DNA of 64,000 nt, taken from positions 1 through 64,000 of the forward strand of contig JAFSHN010000043.1 in NCBI GenBank assembly GCA_017440275.1. The letters run 5' to 3'. The translations under genes and the position numbers were made by a program. Shown piece by piece: positions 44,247 to 52,112 of this stretch. This stretch comes from Bacillota bacterium. GTDB taxonomy: Bacteria; Bacillota; Clostridia; Peptostreptococcales; Anaerovoracaceae. Positions within the stretch are counted from its first letter, which is position 1. Every line of letters starts with the position of its first letter. A model generated the notes under the pieces. It had not been told where the DNA came from, did no database searches, and saw only the letters and a program-made list of their open reading frames with translations.

Positions 44247-45242
44247 ATGTGTGATATGATAAAATTAACAATAGGGGAAAATCAAGGAAATCAGCGCCTT
44301 GATAGATTTCTTAAAAAATATTTTGCGAAAGCATCGCTGAGTCATATTTATAAACTGATACGTAAAGACGTCAAAGTCAACGGCAAACGCAAGAATGCGG
44401 AAACTATGCTCCAAGTCGGCGACGAAATCACTGTGTACATTTCAGAAGAAGATGCTGCTGCTTTGCAGAAGGAGGTTAAAAAAATCTCTGCGAAGAAGCA
44501 GTTTTCTGTGATATATGAAGACAAGAATATTCTTATTGTATCAAAACCCTTTGGTTTGTTGACCCACGGCGATAAGACTGAGAAGAAAAATCATCTGGCT
44601 AATCAGGTAGTTGATTATCTCATCGCCAACGGAGAATACGATCCACGAGCAGACAGGACTTTTGTGCCTTCGCCTGCAAACCGCCTGGACAGAAATACTA
44701 CCGGGCTTGTGATTTTTGGCAAAACCTCATCAGCGCTTCAGGAACTCAATAGAATCATCAGAGAACGTGATGCAGTGGACAAGATTTATATGACCATAGT
44801 TTCAGGCAAACTGACTAAAAACCTGCATCTGAAAGATTTGATGGTAAAAGATGAAGCGAGAAATACCGTATCCATCACTTCTGACGAAGCGGAAGGTAAA
44901 CTTATGGATACAGAAGTTTTCCCTGTACTGCACAGCAACAAGGGTAAAGGCTACACACTGGTGGAAGTAAAGATTAATACGGGCAGAACTCATCAGATCC
45001 GTGTGCAGCTTGCTCAGGCAGGCCATCCGGTACTGGGAGATACTAAATACGGAACATCTGTACAGAATAGAATCGCTAAAGAACGATATGGCCTTTCTAC
45101 TCATCTGCTGCACGCTCACAAGCTGGCATTTTCGGGATGCAGGGAGGACAGTCCGCTTGCATACCTGAACGGCAAAGAATTTGTATGTCCGTTGCCTGAA
45201 AATTTTGAAAGTATAAAAAATAGGATTTTCGGCGAAAATTAA
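44247..45242 (+). CDS. RluA-family pseudouridine synthase
   Basis: A 331-residue synthase that isomerises uridine in rRNA. An N-terminal S4 domain (QRLDRFLKKYFAKASLSHIYKLIRKDVKVNGKRKNAETML) precedes the catalytic domain. The motif with the catalytic Asp is NRLDRNTTGLVIFGKT, followed by INTGRTHQIRVQLAQAGHPVLGDTKYG. It resembles the RluC/RluD group; the target uridine is unknown. AAGGAG lies 12 bases before the ATG at 44247, and a second in-frame ATG at 44256 lies seven bases after a TATAAT box. lepB follows directly. Confidence 0.92.
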   Translation: MCDMIKLTIGENQGNQRLDRFLKKYFAKASLSHIYKLIRKDVKVNGKRKNAETMLQVGDEITVYISEEDAAALQKEVKKISAKKQFSVIYEDKNILIVSKPFGLLTHGDKTEKKNHLANQVVDYLIANGEYDPRADRTFVPSPANRLDRNTTGLVIFGKTSSALQELNRIIRERDAVDKIYMTIVSGKLTKNLHLKDLMVKDEARNTVSITSDEAEGKLMDTEVFPVLHSNKGKGYTLVEVKINTGRTHQIRVQLAQAGHPVLGDTKYGTSVQNRIAKERYGLSTHLLHAHKLAFSGCREDSPLAYLNGKEFVCPLPENFESIKNRIFGEN

Positions 45243-45257
45243 TTTGTGGAGAATAAT

Positions 45258-45782
45258 ATGAAAGAAGAATTAAAAGAGTGGATTAAAGACATTGCTATAG
45301 CATTGGTGATTGCCGGCTTGATTCTGGTATTCTTTAAACCTATTGTGGTTAAACAGGAATCAATGCAGCCTACATTTTACTCAGATGATTATGTTATTAT
45401 AAGCCGTCAGGCTTATGGTCTGTTTGGCGATGTGGAGCGCGGAGATGTAATCATCTTCGAGTCTGAGCTCCTTGATGTAAACGGCAACAACAAAAACTTA
45501 ATTAAAAGAGTAATAGGTCTTCCGGGTGATACCATCGAAATCAAAGATGGCTATGTATATCTTAATGACGAAAAACTAGATGAACCTTATGTTGCTGAAG
45601 CCGGTCTGTCGGGTCAAATGGAAAAGGTTACTGTTGAAGAGGGCAAAGTATTTGCTATGGGGGACAACAGAAGAGTTAGCCAGGACAGCCGTTCGGCTGT
45701 TATCGGTCAGGTTGAGCAGGACAGCATTGTAGGAAAAGTTGTTTTAAGAGTATTCCCGTTTAACAGCATCAAACTATTCTAG
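45258..45782 (+). CDS. lepB: Signal peptidase I
   Basis: Type I signal peptidase cuts signal peptides from exported proteins. One N-terminal helix (IALVIAGLILVFFK) anchors a 174-residue product. The Ser nucleophile is in KQESMQPTF, the Lys general base in NLIKRVIGLPGD, and GDNRRVSQDSR is the conserved box E. GGAG lies seven bases before the ATG at 45258, preferred to GTG 45246. A shorter relative follows 15 bases downstream. Confidence 0.94.
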   Translation: MKEELKEWIKDIAIALVIAGLILVFFKPIVVKQESMQPTFYSDDYVIISRQAYGLFGDVERGDVIIFESELLDVNGNNKNLIKRVIGLPGDTIEIKDGYVYLNDEKLDEPYVAEAGLSGQMEKVTVEEGKVFAMGDNRRVSQDSRSAVIGQVEQDSIVGKVVLRVFPFNSIKLF

Positions 45783-45797
45783 TTTCAGGGGATTGGG

Positions 45798-46145
45798 ATG
45801 AGAAGAATTTTGTGGGGATTTGCTGCTGTGTTAGGCATTATGGGGGCCATGTTGGTTCACGGAAGTCTGATGGTGGTAGAACAGGAGAACAGCGAAATGC
45901 TTCCTGATATTGAGCCGGGGCAAAAAGTGCTTGTTTATCTCCTGGAAAAAGATTATAGCAAAGGAGACATTGTCGCATTCACGCCGCCATACTATACAGT
46001 GGGAGGCAGTGGAGTCATGCTTCTTTGCATCGATCATATTGAAAATGATACTTTCACTTTGGTTTCGGGCGACTACGCCGTATCTGATAGTAAAATGAAA
46101 GTTGAAAGAAAAGATATTTTAGGAAAGGCAGTTTTTTATGGGTAA
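45798..46145 (+). CDS. Reduced S26 signal-peptidase-like protein
   Basis: A 115-residue relative of signal peptidase I with one N-terminal helix ([21 protein letters not shown]). A Ser remains at the equivalent of the active site ([19 protein letters not shown]), but the KR(V)IGLPGD segment with the Lys base and the GDN box are not recognisable; only [12 protein letters not shown] and [11 protein letters not shown] are similar. It may be an archaeal/sporulation-type S26 with another base, or inactive. Its stop overlaps smpB by eight bases, so the two are translationally coupled. Confidence 0.7.
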   Translation: MRRILWGFAAVLGIMGAMLVHGSLMVVEQENSEMLPDIEPGQKVLVYLLEKDYSKGDIVAFTPPYYTVGGSGVMLLCIDHIENDTFTLVSGDYAVSDSKMKVERKDILGKAVFYG

Positions 46146-46599
46146 AAGAGAGCGTAAGCTTGTAGCAAACAACAAAAAAGCGCGCCATGATTTTTTCATA
46201 GAAGAAGTCTATGAAGCCGGCATAGTTCTGACAGGTACTGAAATCAAGTCAGTACGTCAGGGCAAGGTCAGCATCAAAGAAAGCTATGCCAAGATAGAAC
46301 AGGGTGAATTGATCCTTTATGGTATGAACATAAGCCCTTACGAGCAGGGCAACCGCTTCAATGTGGATCCGCTCAGACCTCGCAAGCTTTTGTTACATAA
46401 GCAGGAAATTCGCAAGCTCATCGGCTATACAACGCAAAAGGGCCTCACATTGGTGCCGCTTCAGATGTACATCAACGAAGACGGCCGTGCAAAAGTTGAA
46501 ATCGCTGTTGCACGAGGAAAGAAACTCTATGATAAGCGTGAAGATATCGCAAAACGCGATGCACAGCGCGACATGGACCGCCGTATGAAAGACAGATAA
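46138..46599 (+). CDS. smpB: SsrA-binding protein SmpB
   Basis: SmpB binds tmRNA and brings it to stalled ribosomes. The 153-residue product has the family start [39 protein letters not shown], and the basic C-terminal tail that enters the decoding centre ([21 protein letters not shown]). Its partner RNA ssrA begins 86 bases downstream. It overlaps the preceding S26-like gene. Confidence 0.97.
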   Translation: MGKRERKLVANNKKARHDFFIEEVYEAGIVLTGTEIKSVRQGKVSIKESYAKIEQGELILYGMNISPYEQGNRFNVDPLRPRKLLLHKQEIRKLIGYTTQKGLTLVPLQMYINEDGRAKVEIAVARGKKLYDKREDIAKRDAQRDMDRRMKDR

Positions 46600-46642
46600 T
46601 ATCGGCTTTGGCGACCTCTTATTCGGTCGCCTTAAGGCTGAT

Positions 46643-46671
46643 TTGCATTTTGCACAAAAATGTGTTATAAT
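46643..46671 (+). promoter_or_regulatory. Sigma-A promoter of ssrA
   Basis: TTGCAT (46643-46648) and TATAAT (46666-46671) with a 17-base spacer; expected start near 46679, seven bases before the mature tmRNA. Confidence 0.85.
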
Positions 46672-46685
46672 GCATACATACACAT

Positions 46686-47045
46686 GGGGGTGTAAAGGTT
46701 TCGACGGGGGTGTAGAAGCCGGATAAGCGAGCGGTAGTTTGTCCAGTCTACCTTAAAAGGGACACGTTAAATATAAACGCTAAAAATAACAACAATTTCG
46801 CATTAGCAGCTTAGTTCTGCACCGCGCGTCAGCCCGGGTTTACCTGTAGGCTCGGTGTCTGGCGTCGACTATACAGGAAAACTCTGCGCGAGTTCCCGGT
46901 AGCGTAGAGGAACAACGGGATAGCTGATTTCGTAGCCTGTCACTGGGCGCCGGAAGAGGCGAAAGGAACAAAACAATGACTGCGCTCGGAGAAAGTCCTG
47001 TGGAAATGCTTTCGGACGCGAGTTCGACTCTCGCCATCTCCACCA
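46686..47045 (+). ncRNA. ssrA: tmRNA (SsrA)
   Basis: Rescues ribosomes on broken mRNA and adds a degradation tag. The 5' end (GGGGGTGTAAAGGTTTCGAC) and the 3' end (GAGTTCGACTCTCGCC…CCACCA) are canonical and pair to form the tRNA-like part. The tag frame at 46779-46814 encodes AKNNNNFALAA followed by TAG, with the usual hydrophobic ALAA end. Total length is about 360 bases. It follows smpB, and its 3' end is repeated downstream, marking a former integration site. Confidence 0.96.
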
Positions 47046-47052
47046 TAGCAAT

Positions 47053-47085
47053 AAAAATAGGTTCCATCGGAGCCTATTTTTTATT
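47053..47085 (+). terminator. Terminator after tmRNA
   Basis: Stem AAAATAGG…TCC / GGA…CCTATTTT followed by TTATT. Confidence 0.85.
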
Positions 47086-47103
47086 GCTCCTGATGAGTTT
47101 GGC

Positions 47104-47279
47104 GGCGAGAGTCGAACTCCCTGGGGCACGAGCGTAAAGCAAAACCGTTCAGTGAACGGTTTTGTAGCGAGTGGTCTGAAGGCGGACGAAAAGGGAGCCG
47201 AGGACGCAGCCTGCGAGCGAAGTGAAGCAGGCGGTCGCTCTCGCCATCTCCACCATGAAATCGAAGAGAGTCGAACTCC
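47104..47279. repeat. Extra direct and inverted copies of the tmRNA 3' end (probable integration scar)
   Basis: CTCTCGCCATCTCCACCAT (47238-47256) repeats the last 19 bases of tmRNA and its flank (47028-47046) exactly, 210 bases downstream. The T-arm also appears twice inverted: GGCGAGAGTCGAACTC (47104-47119) and GAGAGTCGAACTC (47266-47278). tRNA-like 3' ends are common attachment sites for phages and islands. No integrase remains. The region between is GC-richer than its surroundings and contains a palindrome (AAAACCGTTCAGTGAACGGT, from 47143) but no gene. Confidence 0.65.
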
Positions 47280-47400
47280 CCGTTATGCACTTAGAATTCC
47301 ATTTTCATCTAAATATTTCTTTTAAAATGGAATTATTCACGCTTTGAGCGCTTAAAAATCCCGTTATACTTAGGAATTTATGTTAAAAGTGGAATTGGGC
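47278..47400. repeat. Inverted and direct repeats upstream of crcB
   Basis: AATTCCATTTT (47295-47305) and AAAATGGAATT (47324-47334) form a perfect 11-base inverted repeat. CCCGTTATgcACTTAG-AATT (47278) is repeated about 82 bases later as CCCGTTATACTTAGGAATT (47360-47378). No gene is seen. It could be scar material from the neighbouring insertion site or a regulatory leader. Confidence 0.55.
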
Positions 47401-47480
47401 CTTTAAAATTGGTATAATTTTGACTCGAAATTCCGTAATGGCGCGATGAAGACAAGGTTTTATGGAAATGATGGGGCTTG

Positions 47481-47508
47481 TTGCAATCCCCGTAATTGAT
47501 GGTATAAT
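47481..47508 (+). promoter_or_regulatory. Promoter of crcB
   Basis: TTGCAA (47481-47486), 16 bases, TATAAT (47503-47508). Only about 30 bases of leader remain before the crcB ATG, too short for a fluoride riboswitch. Confidence 0.6.
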
Positions 47509-47546
47509 GAATCCGATGAACTTTAGTTTATGGAGGCAGTAAACAT

Positions 47547-47915
47547 ATGTTAAATATATTCTCAGTTGGGCTGGGTGGATTTGTCGGTGCGACTTGCAGA
47601 TACTTGATAGGCTTAATACCCATCAATGAAACAATAAACTTCCCTATAAAAACTTTTGGGATTAATATATTAGGATGCATTGTAATCGGTATAATTGCAG
47701 TTGTGGCGGCAAAAAGTGATTCACTAAATCCGCACTTGTTGCTGTTTTTAAAAGTGGGGCTGTGCGGAGGCTTCACGACATTTTCGACCTTTGCACTGGA
47801 GACCGCGGACTTGATAAAAGATGGAAATCTTTTGTGCGCTTTTTTATACGTTTTAGGGAGCGTAATAGTTGGTGTAGGGATTATCTTCGCTGTTGAATAC
47901 CTGACGCTCAAATAG
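47547..47915 (+). CDS. crcB: Fluoride exporter CrcB/FluC
   Basis: CrcB/Fluc is a dimeric fluoride channel. The 122-residue, four-helix product has the family marks GGFVGATCRYLIG, FGINILGCIVIG (the Asn lines the pore) and GLCGGFTTFSTFALET (the Phe box and central sodium site). Many Clostridia have two crcB genes side by side; here only one is seen and it is of full length, so it probably forms a homodimer. AGTTTATGGAGG precedes the ATG. Confidence 0.94.
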   Translation: MLNIFSVGLGGFVGATCRYLIGLIPINETINFPIKTFGINILGCIVIGIIAVVAAKSDSLNPHLLLFLKVGLCGGFTTFSTFALETADLIKDGNLLCAFLYVLGSVIVGVGIIFAVEYLTLK

Positions 47916-48003
47916 ATAGTTACGATGGAAGAATAGACTCTACTTTCCGTAGGTAGCAAAGTTATCTTTTTACACTTATGATGTGCATAGGAGGTATGAA
48001 GAT

Positions 48004-48591
48004 ATGAACCAATATGTTACAGGCGCAGTGATCAAAGCACTGCGAGAAAAAAATCGTATGACTCAGGCTGAACTCGCACAAAAACTCTGCGTTTCAGATA
48101 AGACTATTTCAAAATGGGAGACCGCAAAAGGTTATCCGGATGTTTCGCTGCTTGAACCCATAGCGAAGACTTTCGGCATATCAATCACGGAACTTATTTC
48201 GGGCACTCCGATGAGCAACGCAAACATATCAGCCAATATGATGCGCTCGAAATTTTATGTATGCCCCGTTTGCGGAAACGTGATTCACTCTATGGGCGAA
48301 GCGGCAATCAATTGCCACGGAGTATTGCTCACACCCCTTGAAGCTGAAGAAGCAGACGAGCACCACAAGATTTTTATTGAAAAAGTTGAAGATGAATATT
48401 ATGCGCGAATAGAGCATGATATGACAAAACACCATTTTATTTCTTTTATTGCGGCAATGTCTCCCGAAAGGATTCAGATGGTCAAACTTTATCCTGAGGG
48501 TAATGCAGAATCCAGATTTAAGATAAGTGGCGTAAAGCAGTTCCTTTTCTATTGCAATAGAGACGGGCTGTTTTATATAAATAAAATTTAA
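48004..48591 (+). CDS. XRE-family regulator with a desulfoferrodoxin-like C-terminal part
   Basis: A 195-residue regulator. Residues 1-65 form an XRE helix-turn-helix (KALREKNRMTQAELAQKLCVSDKTISKWE). A CxxC pair (CPVCGNV) and a region with spaced histidines (ADEHHKIFIEKV, EHDMTKHHFISFIAAM) and FYCNRDGLFYI follow. The end resembles the iron-binding fold of desulfoferrodoxin, so the protein may sense iron, oxygen or superoxide. The ATG at 48004 follows GGAGG. A GNAT gene lies downstream. Confidence 0.8.
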   Translation: MNQYVTGAVIKALREKNRMTQAELAQKLCVSDKTISKWETAKGYPDVSLLEPIAKTFGISITELISGTPMSNANISANMMRSKFYVCPVCGNVIHSMGEAAINCHGVLLTPLEAEEADEHHKIFIEKVEDEYYARIEHDMTKHHFISFIAAMSPERIQMVKLYPEGNAESRFKISGVKQFLFYCNRDGLFYINKI

Positions 48592-48719
48592 GGAGATTGC
48601 TTTTTGAAGAAAACAAGCAGAACACCAGAGATTGTGGCGTAGCCGGGAGGTTTTGCGCAAATACAATCTCGCACGAACCTCCCAGCATTGCAGTCAACAA
48701 TCATCAGGAGGAAAAAATA
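48592..48719 (+). other. Short gap with a hairpin before the GNAT gene
   Basis: GGGAGGTT (48645-48652) and AACCTCCC (48676-48683) form an eight-pair stem with a 23-base loop. A 12-codon frame (TTG 48604 to TAG 48642) with AAGGAG in front precedes it. A leader or a remnant is possible; nothing else is seen. Confidence 0.35.
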
Positions 48720-49346
48720 ATGAATAAAAATGACTATATAATTCGTTTAGAAAGAAAAGAAGAATACAGAGAGGTAGAGTACCTTGTAAGAGAATCCTTT
48801 TGGAATGTCTATCGTCCGGGCTGTCTGGAGCATTATGTGCTGAATCAGCTCAGAGACGACGAGGACTTTATTCCGGAATTGGATTTTGTTATGGAGAAAG
48901 ATGGCCGGATTATTGGTCAGAATGTGTTTATGAGAGCTATCATCAAAGCCGATGATGGCAGAGAGATTCCTATAATGACCATGGGCCCTATCTGCATTAC
49001 TCCAGAACTTAAACATCAAGGATATGGCAAAATTTTACTGGATTATTCTCTGGAAAAGGCCGCGGAACTCGGTTGCGGTGCGCTATGCTTTGAAGGAAAC
49101 ATAAACTTCTATGGCAAAAGTGGTTTTACCTGTGCAAGCGAATTTGATATTCGCTATCACGGGCTACCGGAGGGAGCTGATTCTTCGTTTTTCCTTTGCA
49201 AGGAGCTGATTCCGGGATATCTTGACGGTATCACCGGTGAGTATGCAACGCCACAAGGATACTTTGTGGATGAAGAGGAAGCGGATGAATTCGATAAAGA
49301 ATTTCCGTATAAAGAGAAATTGAGACTTCCGGGGCAGATTTTCTAA
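48720..49346 (+). CDS. GNAT family N-acetyltransferase
   Basis: A 208-residue acetyltransferase. The acetyl-CoA motif reads ITPELKHQGYGKILLDYSLEKAAELG (Q/R-x-x-G-x-G/A pattern), followed by ALCFEGNINFYGKSGF. The N-terminal 60 residues (EYLVRESFWNVYRPGCLEHYVL) and the C-terminal stretch (YFVDEEEADEFDKEFP) match the group often found as stand-alone genes in Firmicutes. The acceptor is unknown. GGAGG lies eight bases before the ATG. Confidence 0.85.
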   Translation: MNKNDYIIRLERKEEYREVEYLVRESFWNVYRPGCLEHYVLNQLRDDEDFIPELDFVMEKDGRIIGQNVFMRAIIKADDGREIPIMTMGPICITPELKHQGYGKILLDYSLEKAAELGCGALCFEGNINFYGKSGFTCASEFDIRYHGLPEGADSSFFLCKELIPGYLDGITGEYATPQGYFVDEEEADEFDKEFPYKEKLRLPGQIF

Positions 49347-49357
49347 ACAGAAACAAA

Positions 49358-49392
49358 TTGGGCAATGCTCTTTACTGAGCATTGCCCTTTTA
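49358..49392. terminator. Bidirectional terminator
   Basis: Eleven-pair stem GGGCAATGCTC / GAGCATTGCCC followed by TTTT, between convergent genes. Confidence 0.88.
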
Positions 49393-49419
49393 CGTTGACA
49401 CGTGGGTCATTTATTTCAA

Positions 49420-49977
49420 TTATTCAATCTCATCTCCGGCAACCTGACGGAGTTCACCTGTTTCTGTATCGATGATGAAGCCGTAGATTGAAACTTTTTC
49501 CGGGATAAGTGGGTGATGACGGAGCAACTCTACGCTTTCCTTCACAGAAGTTTCCACACAGTCGAAGCCACCCATCCACTGATTAAAGTCCACTCCGTAG
49601 TAGCGCATCTGATGAAATACATCTTCGTCAATGCCTTCGGCTTTCATCTTTTCTATCATTTCGGGTACCTGCATATGCTGAACGCCACAGTCGGTGTGAC
49701 CGATAATCATAATGTGCTCAACGCCTAGTTCGTAAATGGCAATAAGTAAGCTTCGAACCACTGAACCGAAAGGATGGACAATCATACCGCCGGCGTCTTT
49801 GATAATTTTGGCATCGCCGTTTTTTATACCCAGGGCTGCAGGGAGCATCTCTGTAAGGCGGGTGTCCATGCAAGTTACGATGGCAAGATTTTTGTTGGGA
49901 TATTTACTTGTTGCATAGTAGACTCCGCGGCCTTTTTCGGTAAACTTCTTGTTGTATTCAATGACATCTTTAATCAT
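49420..49977 (-). CDS. Beta-class carbonic anhydrase
   Basis: Interconverts CO2 and bicarbonate. The 185-residue product has the zinc ligands and catalytic pair of the family: CMDTRL (Cys and Asp-Arg dyad) and GHTDCGVQHM (His and Cys), with KDAGGMI between them. The short length fits the small type II form. Single-gene unit with GGAGG before its ATG and a shared terminator. It probably supplies bicarbonate for carboxylation reactions. Confidence 0.93.
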   Translation of the reverse strand: MIKDVIEYNKKFTEKGRGVYYATSKYPNKNLAIVTCMDTRLTEMLPAALGIKNGDAKIIKDAGGMIVHPFGSVVRSLLIAIYELGVEHIMIIGHTDCGVQHMQVPEMIEKMKAEGIDEDVFHQMRYYGVDFNQWMGGFDCVETSVKESVELLRHHPLIPEKVSIYGFIIDTETGELRQVAGDEIE

Positions 49978-50136
49978 AATATGCCTCCTGTTCTGGTCTT
50001 ACTTATATCTTTGGGACATTATAACATAAGCACAGACCGGGATAAAGAATCTTTTTGACTCTCGCAGTGATAGAGTGACATTTTCCTATAGTACAGGTAT
50101 AATTCTATTTAAGAATCAGGAAAAGGGAGGTCAAAA

Positions 50137-50853
50137 ATGCAAAACACTTTTGGCAAGGCAATTGTACAATTGCGAAAAGAAAAAGGACTGACGCAGAAGG
50201 AATTGGCAGATACATTAGGTGTAACTGATAAAGCCGTCTCCAGGTGGGAGACTGATAAAAACTACCCTGACATCGAAACTCTGCGTCGTCTTTCCAAGAT
50301 GTTTGACGTCTCAATTGACGATATGCTGAAAGGTGATTTAAAAATCGTTCCTAAAAAGACGCCGATTAAAAGAATTATGGTAATAGCAATTATTATAATC
50401 GTGATTGCATATATGTTTCCTGTATACAACTGGCAAAGGGTAATCAATTACAACTATTTCGGTGCACAAGAAGCCGCCTATCTGATGTTCAGAGGTTGGC
50501 CAACAGAATATGCAGAGGTGCAGCAGATTATTGATTTGGCAGAAGGAGCTTTTTCGAAAGTTGGAATATCTGAAGCGGAGGCCAAAGAGACATACGGAGC
50601 CTTAAGCAGATATTGCATAACAGATGATTACGAAAATGTTAAAACGCAAAAACATAAATTAAAAATTTGTTCGGTCCACCTAAAACAATACACCTCGGAA
50701 TATACAGGATATATTTGGGTTCGCTATGATCAGGAAGGCTTAACAGAAGAAGGGGACATAGATATGGGCAGTTGGGATGCGATGGCATTATGGTGTCTTG
50801 AAAAAGACGAAACCGGAAACTGGTACGTGGCCAAAGTAAGAGAAATGCCTTAG
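50137..50853 (+). CDS. XRE-family regulator with one membrane helix
   Basis: A 238-residue protein. Residues 1-62 are an XRE helix-turn-helix (KEKGLTQKELADTLGVTDKAVSRWETDKNYPDIETL). A membrane helix (RIMVIAIIIIVIAYMFPVY, ~85-104) leads to an outer domain (~110-238) that I do not recognise, with an EAKETYGALSRYCI region and WVRYDQEG. Such regulators can transmit an outside signal to DNA. AAGGGAGG precedes the ATG. The neighbour downstream is a DUF4317 gene. Confidence 0.78.
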   Translation: MQNTFGKAIVQLRKEKGLTQKELADTLGVTDKAVSRWETDKNYPDIETLRRLSKMFDVSIDDMLKGDLKIVPKKTPIKRIMVIAIIIIVIAYMFPVYNWQRVINYNYFGAQEAAYLMFRGWPTEYAEVQQIIDLAEGAFSKVGISEAEAKETYGALSRYCITDDYENVKTQKHKLKICSVHLKQYTSEYTGYIWVRYDQEGLTEEGDIDMGSWDAMALWCLEKDETGNWYVAKVREMP

Positions 50854-50922
50854 CAATTTAAAGTTCATTTTCGCGCTCAAAAATGATATAATAAATCGCT
50901 AACATCAAAAGGAGTGTGAAAT

Positions 50923-52062
50923 ATGAATCAAAGAGAACTTAAAGAAATAAGAAGACGATTCAGCCTCGAAAAGGACAGCATCAGCCACATCTATGGCTGC
51001 TATGTCAATGCGGCAAAAGAAATCGTAACAAAAATAGATATGTCAGTGGGTCTTATGGAGCAGGAGGAAGCAGAGATGTATCTGAAACTCCTCAAGAAAG
51101 CCATTTCCGGTAATTTGGGAAGAAACCTTCTTGATATACCTTTTTCTGTCGCGCAGGTGGAGAACAGTGACGAGCACAGGCTTCTTCAGGCTCTCAGAAC
51201 TTCTCACCTGAAGGACGAAAACATGAGAGACCTGATGTATGACAGAATCATCGAAAGTATCGATATGGGTGAAGACAGCTACGTAATTTTGATGGCAGCT
51301 GACTCCTATGACGTACCTTTTAAGGGCGGAGACGACGAAATATTTGATGAAGGCTCAAATGAAGTTTTCGATTACATAGTTTGCGGCATCTACCCTGTCA
51401 AAGACGCCAAATCAGCACTGAGATACCAATCAGAAGAAAAGGCCTTCAGAAGTGCTTCTACAGGCCACGTTATCGGTACACCTGCTATTGGATTCATGTT
51501 TCCGGCTTTTGACGGAAGATGTGCCAACATATATAACGCCCTTTACTACAGCCGCGACATTTTGGAAATTCACGATGAATTCATCAAGGGAATCTTCAAT
51601 GTCGAAGAAGTTCCTATGTCAGCGGGTGCACAGATAAATGCCTTCGGCGGTGTACTGGAAGAGGCGCTGGGAAGCGATTGCAAGCTGGAAGTTATTCAGG
51701 CAGTTCATGGCGAAATCCGCGAAAAACTGCAGCTTCACAAGGAAAACAAAGAAATCGAACTTCCTGAAATATATGTGGAAGATGTGGATGATATTCTCCG
51801 CAAAAAAGGAGTTTCTGCTGAAAAAATCGAAGCTTTTAATCAGGCCTGCCAGCAACAGCTGGGTGGCAGCGGAGTTTTCAATCCTGCTAACCTGATTGAA
51901 ACCAAGAAGTTTGAGATGGCAACTTCAGAAGTAAAAATCACAGTAGATCCTGAATTCGCAGGTTCTATCCAGACAAAGGAAATCGACGGCATTCAATATA
52001 TTCTTGTTCCTGTAGGCGAGGGTGTAGTAGTAAACGGAATCGATATCAGCGTAGAAGAATAA
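50923..52062 (+). CDS. DUF4317 family protein
   Basis: A 379-residue cytoplasmic protein of a Firmicutes-specific family without known function. Family marks are MNQRELKEIRRRF, the central GTPAIGFMFPAFDGRCANIYNALYYSRD and the C-terminal IDGIQYILVPVGEGVVVNGIDI. No catalytic motif is evident. AAAAGGAG lies before the ATG, and a terminator shared with the AAA+ gene on the other strand follows. Confidence 0.83.
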   Translation: MNQRELKEIRRRFSLEKDSISHIYGCYVNAAKEIVTKIDMSVGLMEQEEAEMYLKLLKKAISGNLGRNLLDIPFSVAQVENSDEHRLLQALRTSHLKDENMRDLMYDRIIESIDMGEDSYVILMAADSYDVPFKGGDDEIFDEGSNEVFDYIVCGIYPVKDAKSALRYQSEEKAFRSASTGHVIGTPAIGFMFPAFDGRCANIYNALYYSRDILEIHDEFIKGIFNVEEVPMSAGAQINAFGGVLEEALGSDCKLEVIQAVHGEIREKLQLHKENKEIELPEIYVEDVDDILRKKGVSAEKIEAFNQACQQQLGGSGVFNPANLIETKKFEMATSEVKITVDPEFAGSIQTKEIDGIQYILVPVGEGVVVNGIDISVEE

Positions 52063-52069
52063 AAAAATA

Positions 52070-52100
52070 ACAAAGGCGACCTTTTAAAGGCCGCCTTTTG
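52070..52100. terminator. Bidirectional terminator
   Basis: Stem AAAGGCG-CC / GG-CGCCTTT with an A run before it and TTTT after it. Confidence 0.8.
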
Positions 52101-52112
52101 ACATCTTATGAA

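Noticed and set aside
46840..47290. Minus-strand reading frames over tmRNA and its downstream region
   Set aside because: They are antisense to the tmRNA and to the repeated tmRNA ends; the peptides (for example GEFDSL and REFDSRR types) are the usual translation of T-arm sequence and not a protein.
47400..47546. Fluoride riboswitch before crcB
   Set aside because: The conserved GGnGATGG and CTGATG parts could not be found, and the promoter leaves a leader of only about 30 bases.
48604..48642. Twelve-codon frame with AAGGAG before the GNAT gene as a gene
   Set aside because: Too short for independent support; kept only as a note on the leader region.
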